Positions 1 to 6,957 are shown, counted from the stretch's first letter. The stretch: 16,788 nucleotides of DNA from Lunatibacter sp035460985 (GCA_035460985.1 DATHWC010000278.1:1-16788), one strand, 5' to 3'. Program-made: numbers and translations. The notes: generated by a model not told the origin, from the sequence alone.

Positions 1-1
1 G

Positions 2-550
2 TCACTTTGGAAAAACCAGGATCGACAACCTTGGCACCTTCAGCATGAATACGGCGGCGGCTATTTATTGACGCTAGGCGTCCACCAGATCGATTTGTTA
101 TGTGCACTGATACCGGCAAAGGTTATTAAAGTATATGCCAAACTCCAAAATTCCTTTCATCAAGACGATATAGACGATTGTGGATCTGCTATTCTGGAAT
201 TTGAAAATGGAGTTGTGGCAAATCTACAACTGATCGGATACCAACTGGGTAAGACAAAAGTAGAAACTGAACTATTCTATGAGCGAGGCATGATAAAAGT
301 GAGTTTTTCTGAAGGAGCATTTTATACCGAGGGAGAAAACTGGTCACTATTAAACGGTTCTAATCCTCAGGATTGGCTAGAACAAGGCTTAATCAACGAG
401 TGGGCTTCTTTTAAACAAATGCTCGAGGGTAGTGGTAAAGCAAGGATACGATTAGGTCAAGCCATGCATGTGATGGAAATCATATTTGCTATTTTCAGTT
501 CGTCCCAATTAGGACAAGCTGTTGATATTCTCCCTTCAGATTACAATTAA
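2..550 (+). CDS. Gfo/Idh/MocA-family oxidoreductase, C-terminal part (5' end outside window)
   Basis: The reading frame is open from base 2 and contains WHLQHEYGGGYLLTLGVHQ at about bases 32-88, followed by IDLL. The GGG-x-LL-x-LGVHxxDLL signature marks the C-terminal substrate-binding domain of Gfo/Idh/MocA NAD(P)-dependent oxidoreductases. The N-terminal Rossmann domain would lie upstream of the window. An internal TTG at 68 is in frame but lies inside the conserved block, so it is not the true start. After the motif comes the usual beta-rich domain (DDCGSAILEFENGVVANL). The gene ends 15 bp before the mutarotase–symporter fusion on the same strand, so the two are probably co-transcribed. 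Family members act on many sugars. One branch (E. coli YjhC, Ruminococcus gnavus NanOx) interconverts 2,7-anhydro-Neu5Ac and Neu5Ac, which would fit the neighbour, but the substrate here is inference. Confidence 0.9.
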   Translation, partial: SLWKNQDRQPWHLQHEYGGGYLLTLGVHQIDLLCALIPAKVIKVYAKLQNSFHQDDIDDCGSAILEFENGVVANLQLIGYQLGKTKVETELFYERGMIKVSFSEGAFYTEGENWSLLNGSNPQDWLEQGLINEWASFKQMLEGSGKARIRLGQAMHVMEIIFAIFSSSQLGQAVDILPSDYN

Positions 551-565
551 TCCCAAAAATCAACC

Positions 566-3133
566 ATGATTATCAAAAAAACCTACCCGTTATTGTTTTT
601 GTTTGCAATCCTGATCCATCCCCTTAACGGCTTTGGAAAAGACACCTACTGGGAAAAATTGCCTCCATTGCCGGACGGTGAAGGTTTTGCTGGAATGTAT
701 GCGGGAGTAAGCGAAGGCGCATTAATATGTGCTGGAGGTGCAAATTTCCCAAATATGAAGCCTTGGGATGGGGGAGAAAAAAAATGGTATTCTAAAATTT
801 TTATTTTAGAAAATAAAAATTCAGAGTGGAAAGTAGCTGAGGAAAATTTACCTATTCCCCTTGGATATGGCGTCTCGGTTACCTTTCATGAAAAGCTATA
901 CATAATCGGTGGTAGTAATGAAACGGGGCATAGCAACAAAGTTTTTTCTGTTTCATATTCCAATGGTGCCATAGAAATTGATGAAAACATCCCTGACCTC
1001 CCATTTACGTTAGCAAATATGTCGGGAGTAATAATAGATGGTGTTGTTTATGTTATCGGCGGACAGACTACTCCCTCAGGCTTATCTGAAAATGCGTTTG
1101 TTTTTTTAGACCTTAACCTACCATCCGATCAATTAAAATGGGAAAAAGGTCCGGACTTGCCTGGAAAAAGCAGAATACAAGCTGTTGTAGCCAATCATAG
1201 CAGCCAGTTATATGTTTTTAGTGGCTTTCATCTAACCAAAGGGGAAAACGGGGGGTTGGTTCGCCATTTGTTGAAGGATTCATTTAGGTATACACCTAGT
1301 GGTAATTCGCTTAATGGTGAATGGCATCATCTTAAAGACGTTCCCAGAGGGATTGCAGCAGCGCCGTCACCCGCATTCAGCATAGGTGATTCACATATTA
1401 TTGTGGCAGGCGGATTAGATGATGAAACATTATTACATACCGATCCTGATACCCATCCTGGATTTTTGGATAAAATGCTTGCCTATCATACAATGTCAGG
1501 AGAATGGATCGAGTTTGGTGAAATGCCTGCGGGAATATCCCGAGTTACCGCACCTTCGGTTTTCTGGAACGAAACCTGGGTGGTTCCTAGCGGGGAACGG
1601 GGTCCCGGGGTTAGGTCACCCCAGGTAACGGTGTTCAATCCTAAAACAAACTTCGGATGGATTAATTGGGCCACGTTGGGAGTATATATGTGCTGCATGA
1701 TTGGGATAGGGTTTTATTTTTCAAAAAAAGAAAATTCTACAAATGAATTTTTCCTTGCAGGAGGCAGGATACCTTGGTGGGCGGCGGGATTAAGCATCTA
1801 TGGAACACAGCTAAGTGCTATAACATTTATGGCAATACCGGTAATTGTCTATGCCACTGATTGGAGACTATCTATTGGGTCAATCATGATTTTTGCGATT
1901 GTTCCAATAATTGTCAAATATTATCTACCTTTCTTTAGACGGCTAAACATCACTACCGCTTACCAATATTTAGAGCTTAGGTTTGACATTAAAGTTCGAT
2001 TTCTGGGAAGTATTACGTTCATACTGCTCCAATTAGCCCGAATGGGAGTGGTAGTCTACCTTCCAAGCATTGCGATATCCTCTGTTACCGGGCTGGATAT
2101 TTTTTATTGTATTTTCATCATGGGAGTTTTTAGTACAGTGTATACCGTGTTGGGGGGAATAGAAGCTGTCATTTGGACAGATGTAGTACAGGTTATTGTA
2201 CTTCTTGGAGGAGCCCTGGCCTCGTTGGTGATTGCATTATACCAAATAGAGGGAGGACTGGGAAGTGTAATTGATATTGGCGTTGCCAATGATAAATTCA
2301 GAATGGTAGATTGGTCATGGGACCATACCCAGCTTGTGTTTTGGGTAGCTTTAATTGGTTTCTTTTTTTTAAATCTCATATCTTATTCATCTGATCAAGT
2401 GGTAATTCAACGTTATCTCACGGTAAAAAATGAAAAAGAAGCTGCCAAAAGCTTATGGATAAATGGCTTAATAACCCTACCTGGGATTTTCCTGTTTTTT
2501 GGCCTCGGTACAGTACTTTATGTTTATTACCTTACTAATCCCGAAAAAATTGGTGCTACGAACTCAGAGGAACTTCTTCCATATTACATAGTAGCAGAGC
2601 TACCTGTAGGCATTGCGGGAATAGTAATCGCTGGAATTTTTGCTGCCAGTATGTCATCTCTAGATAGCAGCATGAACAGCATTGCGACTGCTTATATCAC
2701 AGATATTCATAAATATTTTTATCCACTTTGGAATGACAAAAAAAATCTCAACCTAGCAAAAGCTATCACGGTAATTATGGGGTTTTTCGGTACCGTAACA
2801 GCGATTTGGATTTCAGTCTCTCAAGTTGGATTTATCTTTGATTTATTTCAAAAACTACTCGGTATGATTGGTGGTTGCCTAGCCGGTGTCTTCATATTAG
2901 CTATTTTCACCCAAAGGTCAAATGCAACTGGCGCTATGATAGGCACACTGTCAGGCGCATTTATCACTTTTTTAGTAAGTTATTTAACAAATATAAATGG
3001 ATATTTATATGGAGCGGTTGGTGTAATATCCTGTGTCACAATTGGGTACCTATCTAGTCTATTTTTTCCGAATGACCACAAAAAAGTAAGTCAGTTCACC
3101 TATAAATCATTAGTCAAGAATTTGAATACTTAA
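566..3133 (+). CDS. Kelch-type cyclically permuted mutarotase fused to SSS-family sodium/solute symporter (probable sialic acid uptake)
   Basis: This 855-residue protein has two parts. Residues 1-24 form a signal peptide. About 28-355 is a six-bladed Kelch propeller with repeated hydrophobic-GG blades (LYIIGG at 111-116, VYVIGG at 161-166, IIVAGG at 278-283), as in the permuted relatives of the sialic acid mutarotase NanM/YjhT. About 365-835 is a sodium:solute symporter with many membrane segments, the family signature GGIEAVIWTDVVQ at 530-542, QRYLTVKNEKEAAKS at 615-629, and the serine-rich sodium-site segment ASMSSLDSSMNS at 694-705. The propeller would sit in the periplasm and hand the correct anomer to the sodium-driven carrier in the inner membrane. 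Such fusions are known in Bacteroidota. The sialic acid assignment rests on the NanM-like domain and the upstream Gfo/Idh/MocA gene; another sugar is possible. No frameshift or gap is visible across the domain junction. Confidence 0.93.
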   Translation: MIIKKTYPLLFLFAILIHPLNGFGKDTYWEKLPPLPDGEGFAGMYAGVSEGALICAGGANFPNMKPWDGGEKKWYSKIFILENKNSEWKVAEENLPIPLGYGVSVTFHEKLYIIGGSNETGHSNKVFSVSYSNGAIEIDENIPDLPFTLANMSGVIIDGVVYVIGGQTTPSGLSENAFVFLDLNLPSDQLKWEKGPDLPGKSRIQAVVANHSSQLYVFSGFHLTKGENGGLVRHLLKDSFRYTPSGNSLNGEWHHLKDVPRGIAAAPSPAFSIGDSHIIVAGGLDDETLLHTDPDTHPGFLDKMLAYHTMSGEWIEFGEMPAGISRVTAPSVFWNETWVVPSGERGPGVRSPQVTVFNPKTNFGWINWATLGVYMCCMIGIGFYFSKKENSTNEFFLAGGRIPWWAAGLSIYGTQLSAITFMAIPVIVYATDWRLSIGSIMIFAIVPIIVKYYLPFFRRLNITTAYQYLELRFDIKVRFLGSITFILLQLARMGVVVYLPSIAISSVTGLDIFYCIFIMGVFSTVYTVLGGIEAVIWTDVVQVIVLLGGALASLVIALYQIEGGLGSVIDIGVANDKFRMVDWSWDHTQLVFWVALIGFFFLNLISYSSDQVVIQRYLTVKNEKEAAKSLWINGLITLPGIFLFFGLGTVLYVYYLTNPEKIGATNSEELLPYYIVAELPVGIAGIVIAGIFAASMSSLDSSMNSIATAYITDIHKYFYPLWNDKKNLNLAKAITVIMGFFGTVTAIWISVSQVGFIFDLFQKLLGMIGGCLAGVFILAIFTQRSNATGAMIGTLSGAFITFLVSYLTNINGYLYGAVGVISCVTIGYLSSLFFPNDHKKVSQFTYKSLVKNLNT

Positions 3134-3255
3134 TGGATTTGACGTACAGTCAGAAATTGTGGAATTCAGAAACAACCTCCCAGGCAAATGCAAAAAAAAT
3201 AATGGGCCTTTCATACGATTTGCAAGCAAGCATGAAATTGCCAAAAAACCACTAG
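3133..3255 (+). CDS. Possible 40-codon ORF coupled to the symporter stop (TAATG); may be the stub of a lost operon gene
   Basis: The symporter's TAA stop overlaps an ATG as TAATG, the usual layout for translational coupling inside an operon. The resulting frame encodes 40 residues (MDLTYSQKLWNSETT..., ending MKLPKNH) and stops at TAG 3253-3255. I recognise no family. Another + frame over 3138-3300 is also open and reads plausibly (RNNLPGKCKKNNGPFIRF), so a frameshifted or truncated gene is possible. No terminator is visible between here and the metalloprotease on the opposite strand. The ORF could equally be chance. Confidence 0.2.
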   Translation: MDLTYSQKLWNSETTSQANAKKIMGLSYDLQASMKLPKNH

Positions 3256-3333
3256 CACCCAGCACCTTGTACCAAACTGCGAAGCCGCTCCGGTCCATAA
3301 GGTTGCCCAGACGCTTATAAAAGTACTGATCGG

Positions 3334-4788
3334 TTACGGCTGTTGCAAGAAAATAGCTCGCGGCAGCTCGGGGCATTTGTCCATCACTTCTTCGCCGCCC
3401 GCGGCGGTTCCGACCGAGATAGTCTGCAACTTCAGGCCGTTGGGAAATGAAAGATCAGCTTCCCCGGCCATACTATATCTCAGCAATGCTTCCCGCGATA
3501 GGTTGATCTCGATTTCCTGAAATACCGGGACGCTGGAGCATTCCTCCGGCGAAGAAAGGTACATATCACTGGTGACGAGCACTGTTTTCAACAACTGCGG
3601 TGGCAGCGAATGCGGCTGAAACCCGCTTGACTCGGCTTTGTACAGGGTGCTGATGCTGCGAGTGCCATTATCGCTTACTTCTACTTTTACTGCCATATCC
3701 ACGCCTTCCTGATTGCTGCCGGCAACGATCTGATGGCCGTTCAGTCCCGTATTCACATTATTATCTACGTCCAGCAGCACCCAGTAGTCGACCTTGCGCT
3801 CGTTAAAGAGGCCGTTCGTTCCGATCAGCACCTTCAGATGGCCCTTTTCGGCAAGGTGGTTGAACACCATCGCTTTGTACAGGTCAACGGATTTATCGGC
3901 TGCGGCATAAATTTCGCCTCCTTCGTCCGTAATGGAAGCAATGCTGGTACGGGCGCGGTCGAGCGGAAAGAAAAGATCAGGGTAACGGGTGCGCGCTATA
4001 TCACACTGCTCAACTACGAGTGTTCGACTATTGGCCGAACTGCCGGCACCGGACATCAGATTATCAAAGGTGTTGAAATTGAGAAAACCACTGTTGCACG
4101 CCACTCCGTCATCACCATTCGCGTGGCACAGGCCTAGTACGTGTCCCAGCTCGTGGGCCAACACCCTCTCGGTATTTCTGTGCACCTCTCCATTGGAGGT
4201 TGGAAAGAATTCAAGATCGCCGATAAACAAAAAAGGCCGGGTGCCGGAATTGGCAAAAGCAATACCGTTGATCGGACTGTCCGTACCATCGGCATTGACG
4301 AATTCTCGAATAGCGATTGCGGTTACGCCGGAAGGCTGCATATTCCAGTGGTTGTCACAAAGGATGGCTAGCTCTTCCATTTCCTGCGTTAAAGAAGTGT
4401 TGTTCACCACTACGTCACCCGGTGCGCCAACGGAGAGGTCAGGGTCGTCGAACAAACCGTAGTTGGCGGTCGGGCCGAAAACGGTGCCTAAAAGGATTTT
4501 ACACTGTATCCAGTTACATGTTCCTGAGCGCAGGTGCCGGTTCAGCAGCACTTCTTCAAAGTTATCCTCGCAAACCAGCGAAGGATTGTCAATGGAAGGG
4601 GCTCCGTTCAGGGCACACCATTTCATTTCCAGAGATCTGAAAGGAGTGTTTCCCGGTAAGATTGACGGGAGCTGTAAATCGCCGGAACAATGCGGACAAC
4701 CGGGAGCGGGGGGGGCGCAGTTACTGGTGAGCAGGATGGCCATGGCACAAGTCCAAGACCTGATGATCATAAAGGTGTTGCGTAACAT
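3334..4788 (-). CDS. Secreted zincin metalloprotease, possibly a lipoprotein
   Basis: This 484-residue protein contains the extended zinc motif HELGHVLGLCH at residues 212-222 (H212, E213, H216, H222), followed by a candidate Met-turn NLMSG with M245. That combination identifies a metzincin-type peptidase. An N-terminal hydrophobic stretch (about 11-23) precedes Cys24, but the residue before it is Asn, so the lipobox is imperfect and a plain signal peptide is equally possible. The start at Met7 would also work. Cysteines are frequent (C31, C34, C58, C73, C91, C96, C144, C221, C231, C262), suggesting a disulfide-stabilised extracellular fold. The C-terminal 200 residues look beta-rich and contain VDYWVLLDVDNNVNTG, resembling a calcium-loop or accessory domain. 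GC is high in places (40 of 60 bases at 3361-3420), which creates long antisense ORFs that I regard as shadows. Exact peptidase family and substrate are unknown. Confidence 0.82.
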   Translation of the reverse strand: MLRNTFMIIRSWTCAMAILLTSNCAPPAPGCPHCSGDLQLPSILPGNTPFRSLEMKWCALNGAPSIDNPSLVCEDNFEEVLLNRHLRSGTCNWIQCKILLGTVFGPTANYGLFDDPDLSVGAPGDVVVNNTSLTQEMEELAILCDNHWNMQPSGVTAIAIREFVNADGTDSPINGIAFANSGTRPFLFIGDLEFFPTSNGEVHRNTERVLAHELGHVLGLCHANGDDGVACNSGFLNFNTFDNLMSGAGSSANSRTLVVEQCDIARTRYPDLFFPLDRARTSIASITDEGGEIYAAADKSVDLYKAMVFNHLAEKGHLKVLIGTNGLFNERKVDYWVLLDVDNNVNTGLNGHQIVAGSNQEGVDMAVKVEVSDNGTRSISTLYKAESSGFQPHSLPPQLLKTVLVTSDMYLSSPEECSSVPVFQEIEINLSREALLRYSMAGEADLSFPNGLKLQTISVGTAAGGEEVMDKCPELPRAIFLQQP

Positions 4789-5632
4789 GGTATGACTATA
4801 TGGGTTTGGTAAATACTTACTTCCCGAAAATGGGGTCGACTGCCTATCAATGAAAAGAGGGCCTAATACCTGCCAAGCTCTTCAGTGCCAATTCAGTTAA
4901 AAGGTAGCAAAAAATTATATAGGAAACCAATACCAAAGCTCCGATACAGCCTTGATGACCGCCGTAGGCAGCAGCGAAGCTAATTTGTCGCTCCTGGTGC
5001 ATCGAGATGCCACGGACACGTGGCATAATACGATACACAACTGAACACGAAGTACTGCGAAGCAAAACCAGATTATAGCGCGCCCAGTTATGTACCTGAT
5101 TGGGAACATATAATAAATCGTCAAACTTGTTCTTTACCACACTAAACGATCATTCAAATACTTTCTTCTACGGACAACAACAACTTCTATCACCAAACTC
5201 TTTAACTAGCCTGCTTTAGAATCGTATAGGGTTCCATTTTTATCTTCACTCGTGCTTCTGGCAAACCTGTTTTACAACAGCGACACTTCCGGACGTTACT
5301 ATCTCCACTATTTCCATATGTGGCTTTCTTTCCGGTATTGTCAATCTAACCTAGTTCTTATCCGATTCCAGATTTCCCGTTTCATGGACGTATCCTGTTC
5401 CCGGTTGTGAATTATGATACATGCAAAGATGGGGTCTGCGGTACACCCGCAAAGGGTATGCTTCGCCCGTTCGAAAAAATTGGGTTTTCCAATGGAAGCC
5501 TTCCACAATTTTTTGGGGCTTGGGTATCCCTAGCTGCCCCATTTATCTTGGGCATAATCAAATTTAAAACCTCAAACAGTAAAGTCATGTCACAATTTGA
5601 AATCGAGCATGACGAGCGCGTCACACAGTGGG
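4789..5632. other. Gene-poor stretch of about 840 bp, possibly decayed DNA
   Basis: No ORF here is convincing on either strand. A GTG-initiated 97-codon minus frame (4847-5140), a 63-codon minus frame (5351-5542) and an 86-codon plus frame (5407-5667) are open, but none has a recognisable motif, a good start or supporting context. Minus-strand frames around 5230-5300 give a short cysteine cluster (RKCRCCKTG) that soon hits a stop, which could be a remnant of a broken gene. Two structured spots are visible: a perfect palindrome at 5007-5026 and a GC-rich stem with arms 5514-5519 and 5536-5541. I found no terminal inverted repeats or target duplications that would define an insertion sequence. 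Confidence 0.5.
5007..5026. repeat. Perfect 8-bp inverted repeat with a 4-nt spacer
   Basis: The arms ATGCCACG and CGTGGCAT are exact reverse complements separated by GACA. The element lies about 220 bp upstream of the metalloprotease start inside the gene-poor stretch. There is no T-run on either side, so it is not a typical terminator. An operator or a chance palindrome are both possible. Confidence 0.55.
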
Positions 5633-5932
5633 ATGATTATAGTAGCGAGATTCCATGTGACCTTTAAAAAACAATTATATACACATGAAATAACTTACAT
5701 CGGCAAAAGAACTCAGGTTAAAGATCTCGACATCATCCGGGTATCCATCTCTAAGGAAACACTGGAAGAAATTATCAAAGACCACATGGTCGACTACGAC
5801 GGCTACGAATACCTGGTATTTGAAGTCGCTGCACTAAAAGAACCGGACCAATACGGCAAAACACATACGGCGTATATCAGCAAAAAGGTCGCTGCTCCGA
5901 AAAGCGGGAAGGCGAAGAAGCCTAAAGTTTAG
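5633..5932 (+). CDS. Small protein of unknown function, 99 aa, with a lysine-rich tail
   Basis: I chose the ATG at 5633 because the conserved-looking sequence begins at MIIVARFHVTFKK. An in-frame TTG at 5597 and an ATG at 5609 would add 12 or 8 residues of low-complexity sequence. The protein has a beta-strand-like start, a predicted helix (KETLEEIIKDHMVDY, 41-55), another strand (YEYLVFEVAAL, 58-68) and a basic tail rich in Lys, Ala and Pro (KKVAAPKSGKAKKPKV). No signal peptide or membrane segment is seen, so it is probably cytosolic, and the tail could bind nucleic acid (inference). It is followed at once by a strong intrinsic terminator, which supports it being a real transcribed gene. I do not recognise the family. 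Confidence 0.65.
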   Translation: MIIVARFHVTFKKQLYTHEITYIGKRTQVKDLDIIRVSISKETLEEIIKDHMVDYDGYEYLVFEVAALKEPDQYGKTHTAYISKKVAAPKSGKAKKPKV

Positions 5933-5960
5933 AAAAGAGCCCTACGGGGCTTTTTCTTTT
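5933..5960 (+). terminator. Intrinsic terminator of the 99-aa gene
   Basis: AAAAGAGCCC, loop TACG, then GGGCTTTTTCTTTT. The GC core AGCCC/GGGCT is extended by A-T pairs and ends in a T-rich tract, starting one base after the TAG stop. The A-rich 5' flank means it may also work from the opposite strand. Confidence 0.85.
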
Positions 5961-6072
5961 CCAAATATAAATGGATAGCAGAATTTAAACATATAGACAT
6001 ATCTGAAATGAGGAAAAGTCTAAGCAAAAAAAAAGTTGCTGGCGAAGAAAAAAAATAGACATCATCGAAGCT

Positions 6073-6086
6073 AAACATTAATGTTT
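6073..6086. promoter_or_regulatory. 14-bp perfect palindrome upstream of the 81-aa ORF
   Basis: AAACATTAATGTTT reads the same on both strands and ends 23 bp before the ATG at 6110. Its position fits an operator or an AT-rich promoter element, but in an A/T-rich intergenic region a chance palindrome cannot be excluded. Confidence 0.3.
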
Positions 6087-6109
6087 TTGTCTAATTTTTT
6101 GACTTCTAA

Positions 6110-6355
6110 ATGATAATTAAATTGACAATAACTGATATCTCGCTGATCGTGCTTCAATTAAACCAGATTGGGAAAAAAATCAATAAGTTACTTTCACAAA
6201 ATCTGGGTTTTTTTCCTTTTGACAGATTGGATAAGGGTAAAAAACTATTCGAACTGATCCAAAAGACCTTAGCTGCCATAGAAGCAAACGACTTAATCCG
6301 GGCTGGAATGCATATCAAGGAGTTGGAATTTGCAGGCTTGAAACTGGACATTTGA
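6110..6355 (+). CDS. Small helical protein of unknown function, 81 aa
   Basis: The frame runs from ATG 6110 to TGA 6353-6355. The product is predicted to be mostly alpha-helical with heptad-like spacing of Leu/Ile (LIVLQLNQIGKKINKLL, then KKLFELIQKTLAAIEANDLI and a final helix), with no signal peptide and no cysteines. It could form a small helical bundle or coiled coil. A minus-strand ORF overlaps almost all of it; I prefer the plus strand because it points the same way as the upstream 99-aa gene and runs towards the palindromic hairpins at 6446-6550, which could end its transcript. No family recognised; reality as a gene is moderately likely. Confidence 0.45.
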   Translation: MIIKLTITDISLIVLQLNQIGKKINKLLSQNLGFFPFDRLDKGKKLFELIQKTLAAIEANDLIRAGMHIKELEFAGLKLDI

Positions 6356-6445
6356 TCATATTTCCGCTTATTTAGATCTTATACGGGACAGAATGTTTTC
6401 AACCGAAGTTCTCGCAAGTTTATCAATTTTAACGTGTTGAATAAA

Positions 6446-6477
6446 ACTTCTCCAAAGTTTCAAAACTTTGGAGAAGT
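6446..6477. terminator. Perfect 15-bp inverted repeat, likely terminator or extragenic palindrome
   Basis: The arms ACTTCTCCAAAGTTT (6446-6460) and AAACTTTGGAGAAGT (6463-6477) are exact reverse complements with only CA between them. It lies about 90 bp past the stop of the 81-aa ORF and 16 bp before a second, longer hairpin. There is no strong T-run after it, so it may be a repeated extragenic palindrome rather than a classical terminator. Confidence 0.65.
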
Positions 6478-6493
6478 CAAAATAAACCTAAAC

Positions 6494-6550
6494 AAAAATT
6501 CTCCGCTCCCCCAGAAAATCAAAGATTTTCTGGGGGAGCGGAGAATTTTT
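6494..6550. terminator. Perfect 27-bp hairpin next to the ssrA 3' end, bidirectional terminator
   Basis: Arms 6494-6520 and 6524-6550 are exact reverse complements around a 3-nt loop (AAA on the + strand). The stem has a GC-rich core (CCGCTCCCCC/GGGGGAGCGG), and its outer ends are AAAAATT and AATTTTT, so transcripts from either strand end in a run of U. It begins 3 nt beyond the acceptor discriminator of ssrA and probably terminates ssrA on the minus strand; on the plus strand it would stop read-through from the small-protein gene. A fully perfect stem this long is more than termination needs. Confidence 0.8.
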
Positions 6551-6553
6551 AGG

Positions 6554-6957
6554 TGGAGCTGGAGGGATTCGAACCCTCGTCCAGATAGGGAAACACCGTA
6601 CCGTCTACATGTTTAGTCATCGGTTGGGTTTTCGATGATATGCTGCTGGATGACACACCTACATATCACTTATCCGCTAGAGTTTCGCACCCGCTTAGCA
6701 GCATCGCAGGCACTAGTCCGATCTTGTCGACACCCCTGGATCAGCCCCGAACGGACGGAGGACTGAGGGATGTGGCCGGGGAACATCTCTCGATGCTCAA
6801 CCCTTTACGCGTATCTTGTCCCCAGAGGGATAGATTATGCAGCCATGGCGTAATTAGATTCGCCAATTATGGTTCGCATGAATTATTCACGGGCGTACAT
6901 GCTCCACCCGACATGCTGGCCCAGTCCTTACACCTACTGTCAAAACCGGTCAGCCCC
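6554..6957 (-). ncRNA. ssrA: Transfer-messenger RNA (tmRNA)
   Basis: On the minus strand the RNA begins GGGGCTGACCGGTTTTGACA, the standard tmRNA 5' end, and ends with a T-arm (GGGTTCGAATCCC) and acceptor CAGCTCC followed by discriminator A. The 5' GGGGCUG pairs with 3' CAGCUCC to form the tRNA-like acceptor stem, with one G-U pair. The internal tag frame encodes GESNYAMAA and a TAA stop. tmRNA with SmpB rescues ribosomes stalled on broken messages and marks the products for proteolysis. The genome reads ACCT after the stem, so the terminal CCA is not fully encoded and is presumably finished by the CCA-adding enzyme. Length of about 404 nt is slightly longer than the E. coli RNA. A TAnnTTTG promoter lies just upstream and a 27-bp hairpin just downstream. 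Confidence 0.97.
6835..6864 (-). other. tmRNA proteolysis-tag reading frame (GESNYAMAA, stop TAA)
   Basis: Reading GGC GAA TCT AAT TAC GCC ATG GCT GCA TAA on the minus strand gives GESNYAMAA and a stop. The Gly codon is the probable resume codon, preceded by ACCATAATT. The ending AMAA replaces the ALAA ending found in many bacteria. From memory, Cytophaga hutchinsonii has GEESYAMAA, which supports placing the organism near the Cytophagales. Confidence 0.9.

Noticed and set aside
3110..3376. Minus-strand 88-codon ORF overlapping the metalloprotease end
   Set aside because: No recognisable motif, starts inside the protease gene, and its C-terminal part is antisense to the symporter end; a frameshifted protease tail could not be shown.
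3733..4795. Several plus-strand ORFs of 76-157 codons (3733-4137, 3989-4462, 4141-4371, 4317-4640, 4463-4795)
   Set aside because: They lie antisense to the metalloprotease, overlap each other in different frames and show no motif; they are by-products of its GC-rich codons.
5040..5110. Possible integron attC or dif-like site around GCGCGCCCAGTTATG
   Set aside because: The sequence does not give paired RYYYAAC and GTTRRRY boxes, and no integrase is nearby.
4847..5140. Minus-strand 97-codon ORF with a hydrophobic C-terminal part
   Set aside because: GTG start, no family resemblance and another open frame inside it; not enough to call a gene.
6434..6616. Plus-strand 60-codon ORF
   Set aside because: It runs through both palindromes and into the tRNA-like end of ssrA, so it is a shadow.
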